Positions 59,747 to 64,000 of a stretch of 64,000 nt of DNA are shown here, piece after piece. The translations under genes were made by a program, and so were the position numbers. Numbering within the stretch: the first letter of the stretch is position 1; each line of letters starts with the position of its first letter. Under the pieces are notes generated by a model. It made no database searches. It was not told where the DNA came from and worked only from the letters and a program-made list of their open reading frames with translations. Origin of the DNA: Parapristionchus giblindavisi (Eukaryota > Nematoda > Chromadorea > Rhabditida > Diplogasteridae); the NCBI GenBank assembly GCA_943737045.1, contig CALSFV010000226.1, forward strand, positions 744,001-808,000, in the 5' to 3' direction.

Positions 59747-60448
59747 TATTTACTAAATTTTAATTATTGTTGTTATCGTCTAAAAATGTGGCGAAGAAAA
59801 GGAGTCCAAGAATAGTTCGGTGAAAAAGTGGTTGATTCTGCACTATTAGAGGTGCTATAAAAATGATTTCATAGGGTCTTATGTCATTGAAAATTTTGTT
59901 CTTGTGAAACATGTGTTATTTATATAGGGCTAAAGTGAAACAGATGTTTGGCGAATGTGGAATCGATAGTGTCAGGGACAGAAATGAAGGAAATTGCGTC
60001 TGGCAGTGTTGAAAGAAAGAGAATAGAAAGAAGCAGTTAATGAAACCCAATGGCGATAATGAAGTGGGAACGGAATGGGAATTGGGAATTTCACTCTTGC
60101 GAAATATGATAAACATAGACGGAGCAGATGACGTAGAGAAACGAAAACTCGATGGACTGACGTGCACGAAATGAGAGAGAATGGCGAAGGGAAGACTAGA
60201 CTAGAGACGGGAGGAGAGTGCATGGAGAGACGAGAAAGAACGACTCTCACTGACTGGGCATTCTCTAATGGAAAAGAAAGTTCTGATAAAAGTTTATTTT
60301 GTATCATAAGTAAATAATAATATTAATGAATGACCAACTATGACTGAACCATATAAATGATATCAACGGCTGTCCCTATTTCTCTGACTTTGTATTTATA
60401 TGCTTTATCATTATTTTTAAAGAGCCATCAGTGACGGGATCAGATTTA

Positions 60449-61227
60449 GGGGGGGGGGGGTATCAGAACGGCAACAATCAAAACGGCAACAATCAAAACG
60501 GCAACAATCAAGACGGCAACGGAGAATTACTCGGTTTGGAGTTGGCATAGCTTCCCTAAGTAGCACACCCTATGCTACAGTATTCCAACCGTTGCTACCG
60601 TAACCTACCGTAACCCACTACCGTAAATCAAAATGCGGGAAAATGCAGTTTTTCGATAGGTAGAGGCACGATAGGCACGATAGGGGTGAACTGGCTTCAG
60701 TAACACTACCGTAACATGTTTACAGTAACCTAGACTAAAGTATTCGCTGTTGGATATCGTGAACTGACTTTTTTTATTTTTTTATTTTTAAAAATATGTT
60801 TTTGTGCTGAACGTAGAGTTGAGTGCATGCCTTTTCTCTATTGTTTGACTAATGATAATAACCATCAAAACACTACGAAACATAGCTCTAGTACAGTCAT
60901 AAAAAGTCAGTTCATAAAAAAGTCAGTTCGCGATATCCAACAGCGAATACTTTAGTCTGGGTTACTGTAAGCATGTTACGGTAGTGTTACTGAAGCCGGT
61001 TCACCCCTATCGTGCCTCTACCGATCGAAAAACAGCATTTTCCCGCATTTTGATTTACGGTAGTGGGTTACGGTAGGTTACGGTAGCAACAGTTGGAATA
61101 CTGTAGCATAGGACATGCTACTTAGGGAAGCTATGCCAACTCCAAACCGAGTAATGCTCCGTTGCCGTTTTGATTGTTGCCGTTTTGATTGTTGCCGTTT
61201 TGATTGTTGCCGTTCTGATACCCCCTC
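60449..61227. mobile_element. Large foldback element with 15-bp terminal tandem repeats
   Basis: Arms of about 300 bp are inverted copies: each end carries three to four units of aacggcaacaatcaa, then gagttggcatagcttcccta and taccgtaacccactaccgta, then cacgataggggtgaac and agtattcgctgttggatatc. The centre is a short AT-rich spacer. The flanks read cagattta (60441-60448, 61228-61235), an 8-bp direct repeat consistent with a target duplication. A poly-G tract marks the left end and a shorter poly-C the right. No protein is encoded. Confidence 0.85.
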
Positions 61228-61235
61228 CAGATTTA

Positions 61236-62173
61236 TGCAGTGTGAATTATCGAAGTTTTCATTTCGCGCTTCTGCGAGCACCTACGAGGGAATGCCCGGA
61301 GGGCACACTCACCGATAAATTTTTACTATGGATGTACCTCATACACAGATGAGGTTTGGCAGTATCAGACATTGCCGAGCTCTACCTTGAAAGTTTAAAA
61401 TAATAAAAAAATAATTTTAAATTACTACAATGCAATTTACATAATGAACATATTTATCAGAAGTAGCACAATAACATCGTATGCACATTGTAAAGGGACA
61501 GTACATTCGCTTATGCAAATTTTAATTCGAAAAAAATCGATTTTTGATAGTATTTTCATTTTTTTGGTGTTTTTTAGAGATCTGCAATTTGTGACACAGG
61601 CAAACCTCATCAACCTCGGGGTTCGCCAAGTAAAATTTTCGGGTGATCAGAGTGAGTGTAGCTTCCTGGTATTCCCTTGTTCTTTCACAATCGAAGAAAA
61701 AAAGGATAATTGAAATCACACTGCAACAAAATATAGGTGTTGGGCTGTCAGTAGTATTCAACAAATTCAAATTATCGCCCACTCAATATTGTGCAAAAAT
61801 ACGAACAAACAATAAGTTATGACGAATAAGCAAGTATGAATAAGCTAGTTCCGAGTTGTTTTTTTAGTAGTTTTTACACCGGAAATCAGTGACCAAACAC
61901 TTCTAAAAGAGTTGTATTTTCTGTTCCATGTGTTTTGCACTGCGTTATCTTTATCTTTCCAATATCTGAATCATTGATATTATCTCTTTCCAATTGCTTT
62001 TTAGCGATAAAGTTGAATGTACTACTAGATAAGAAGATCATTTTGATGTTTGATCAAATATTTTGTCATCATTTTCGATAGTGACGGACCACAAAGTCTA
62101 ATAGAGATCAACTGTTTCCGCAGTGAGTCATGAATACCTCGATCATACAGATCTTTGAGACTAACAAATCATC
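61236..62173. other. Non-coding interval before the last gene
   Basis: 61930-62125 repeats the block at 51160-51450. No gene is supported; the open frames at 61444 and 61522 overlap on opposite strands and have no recognisable content. Confidence 0.55.
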
Positions 62174-62277
62174 AGGCACTAGGCAGGATGAGAACTGTGG
62201 AATGAAAACTATTTGAATATGCAAAAATTGCTCATCTGGTCGGTTCCATTCCACGGTTCTTATCCGACCTAGTGCCC
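62174..62277. mobile_element. MITE of the CTAGGTCGGATGAGAAC family
   Basis: ggcactaggcaggatgagaa at the left and ttcttatccgacctagtgcc at the right; the shortest copy of the family in the window. Confidence 0.75.
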
Positions 62278-62640
62278 TTTTAGAAATTATTACTGGATAT
62301 TAAAAAGACAGCTGTACAAGAAAAGAAAAGAAATACACTAAATTGACCTGTAGATCACCAAGACCTTTATCAAGCGCAACACTACTGTGAAAGGAATGAT
62401 TTTTAATAAATGACTGATTAGTCAGGGCGTGCTGAGTTCAAATATGGTCTATGTTGTTATCATCCGACCTAGCGGCGTCACGTATCTCTCGATCATTAGA
62501 TCATTGCAACAAACACATCATCCATGAATCACAAGTGATAATAGATCAATGATAACACCAGACATAATAATCTCAGATGATAAGGCCGAGAGATACCTAC
62601 TTAACTATGTGTATCACTGTCTCAGTGCATTGTTGAAGCC

Positions 62641-63655
62641 ATGATTCACTTCCATTGTTTGTTAGCTTTGCTTGTTCTCACTACCGCGGTCGCTCAGGAG
62701 TTGCCGTTTGTGAGGAATGCTAGGCAGGAGAAGTTGGCTATTAGAGAAGCGCTAAAGGTTCACCTTTTTAACTTTATTTTTTTATTTTGCTGTTCAACAA
62801 TAAATTGTCGACAATGTTTCTCAAAGAGTGTCCTGCTTTTACGTGGAATAACTGTTACTGTATGTGGTTCAACTACAGAACGGTGCCAGTTTATGATGCT
62901 GTAAGCATACCAGGTTCTTGGATAAAATATTTAGGGAAAAACAAAATATGTTTGAATATTGGATAACACTGTATTATTCGCATATCTGTTGAGTAATCGT
63001 AATTTTGCAGGTGTATGATTCCGAATTTGAGCAACAAATAATTGATCGAAATCTGTACACAGCGAATGATTTATACCGTGACTTAGGCGCGTCTGCGTCT
63101 AAACTTTCCACAGAATGTTCAGAGGTTAGTTTGTTTATTGATATCATTTATTATTTAGTAATTAATATATTTATTTATACCATTATTGGTATATTGTGAT
63201 ATTGATTTTAGAAAGGAAATATAATGTTAAAAAAAGATTGAGATATCAAACGAATTGGATAGGGATGAAATATTATAATTATAATTTCAATTCTATTAAT
63301 TTCAAAATTAAATATTTGATACTTTCTTATCTCTCGCAACAGCTGTGATAATTCCTATTCCAACGTATTTCTATACTCTACCGGGGAATTTCAAACGATC
63401 TTGGGTAATTATTAAAATATCTTTGTTTATTCTAGGACATCGGTCTTATCACTCGTTCCGTTCTCACAATGGTTTTTAATATAACTGATTTCGATCGACA
63501 AGTTATCCTTCCAAGTTCGTTTTTTTCTCTCTCTAGTTTGCCATTCGAAGTGAGACAACTTGAAAAAATATCATTTATTAATTTGGCATTTATATCTTTT
63601 ATTTGATTTTTCAGTGATTGATTCTGCTGGTCGAGTTGGACCTGCTATTTTGAAG
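62641..63655 (+). CDS. 5' part of a gene for a secreted protein of unknown function
   Basis: Not recognised. Exon 1 (62641-62757) starts with a clear signal peptide, MIHFHCLLALLVLTTAVAQ, then ELPFVRNARQEKLAIREALK. Exons 2 (63011-63124, VYDSEFEQQIIDRNLYTAND...), 3 (63436-63514, DIGLITRSVLTMVFNITDFD...) and 4 (63615-63655, IDSAGRVGPAILK) follow, all with GT-AG borders and compatible phases (0, 0, 1, 0). An NIT glycosylation site is in exon 3, and one cysteine lies at the end of exon 2. The frame is open at the exon 4 donor (gttagt), so the gene continues past the window or into the MITE-containing stretch at 63877 and beyond. Small exons with acceptors ttttgcag, tctag and tttttcag fit the other genes here. 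Confidence 0.6.
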
Positions 63656-63876
63656 GTTAGTTCGATTGTTTTAATGAAACATCTATGTAATCTAAATATC
63701 CCTAGTACATTTGAGTTTGACGCGCTGAGTAAAGAACCTCGATTTCCACCGTTCGTTTCTGAGAACGGCCTGAAATCTTCTAGGGTCACTTGTACTTTGC
63801 TGGACACTTTTCTGAATGCGTGAACATCGATTTCAAAGTAGAGGGAAGGACACGCAACTTCAAAGGAGCATATTTC

Positions 63877-63992
63877 AAGCAAGTCTTTGAAATGCTCCGC
63901 TCTGGCAATGATCTCTCGCTATCTTTGTCTACGAGAGAGTGTTGCCCGGGCAGTGAGTTTCAAATTAGTATGCGGCTTCACTTTAATATTTT
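63877..63992. mobile_element. Palindromic MITE near the window end
   Basis: ttgaaatgctccgctctggc and tctctcgctatctttgtct at the left, acgagagagtgttgcccggg and gtttcaaattag at the right. Same family as 54262. It probably lies in an intron of the secreted-protein gene. Confidence 0.7.
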
Positions 63993-64000
63993 CAGAATCG

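Noticed and set aside
63571..63882. 103-codon minus-strand frame with a fairly complex sequence (VQVTLEDFRPFSE)
   Set aside because: Lies antisense to the secreted-protein gene and its intron, and ends at a MITE. I could not tie it to a family, though a search would be worthwhile.

Overview
The window looks like a repeat-rich, AT-rich nematode genome. The genes are split into many small exons with short introns ending in TTTCAG-type acceptors, and the recognisable genes (a single-domain secreted TIMP/netrin-like protein and a cluster of phospholipid scramblases) fit a nematode. The genus cannot be fixed from sequence alone. No prokaryotic, viral or CRISPR signal was seen.

Layout. (1) 1-17781 is a satellite array with a basic monomer of about 331 bp. 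Seventeen monomers carry the same 5'-truncated RTE-type non-LTR retrotransposon 3' end, flanked by an 11-bp target duplication. One insertion was evidently co-amplified with the satellite, producing about 728-bp composite units mixed with plain 331-bp units and recent higher-order copies of 1785 bp. (2) 17782-21300 holds small foldback elements and a complete minus-strand TIMP-like gene of four exons. Its second intron contains a Tc1-like transposon made of two inverted 5' halves, and its first intron holds a phase-compatible duplicate of the exon carrying the N-terminal CxC motif. (3) 21300-26000 is mostly non-coding, with MITEs and the 3' end of a CR1/L2-like retrotransposon. (4) 26000-41200 contains a family of paralogous genes of unknown function ('MSSDG family', named here from the start of exon 1). 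One copy is on the plus strand and three are on the minus strand inside a tandem segmental duplication (about 30.2-36.25 kb and 36.3-41.15 kb). The copies are in different states of decay: exonised intron, truncated fusion, MITE-disrupted, compact intact. (5) 41600-59750 holds four tandem minus-strand phospholipid scramblase genes, called A to D here. D is complete, B is complete, A lacks the first exon and C lacks exon 4. Their 5' flanks pair A with B and C with D, suggesting two rounds of duplication. (6) 59.8-64 kb contains a large palindromic foldback element and the 5' end of a plus-strand gene for a secreted protein of unknown function that runs off the window.

The genes do not form an obvious pathway. 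The main theme is structural: local gene families expand by tandem duplication while many families of inverted-repeat elements insert into introns, promoters, a splice-acceptor region and one coding exon. Paralogues serve as pre-insertion references, so several events can be read directly from the sequence. All exon models come from reading frame, phase and splice consensus and have no transcript support.
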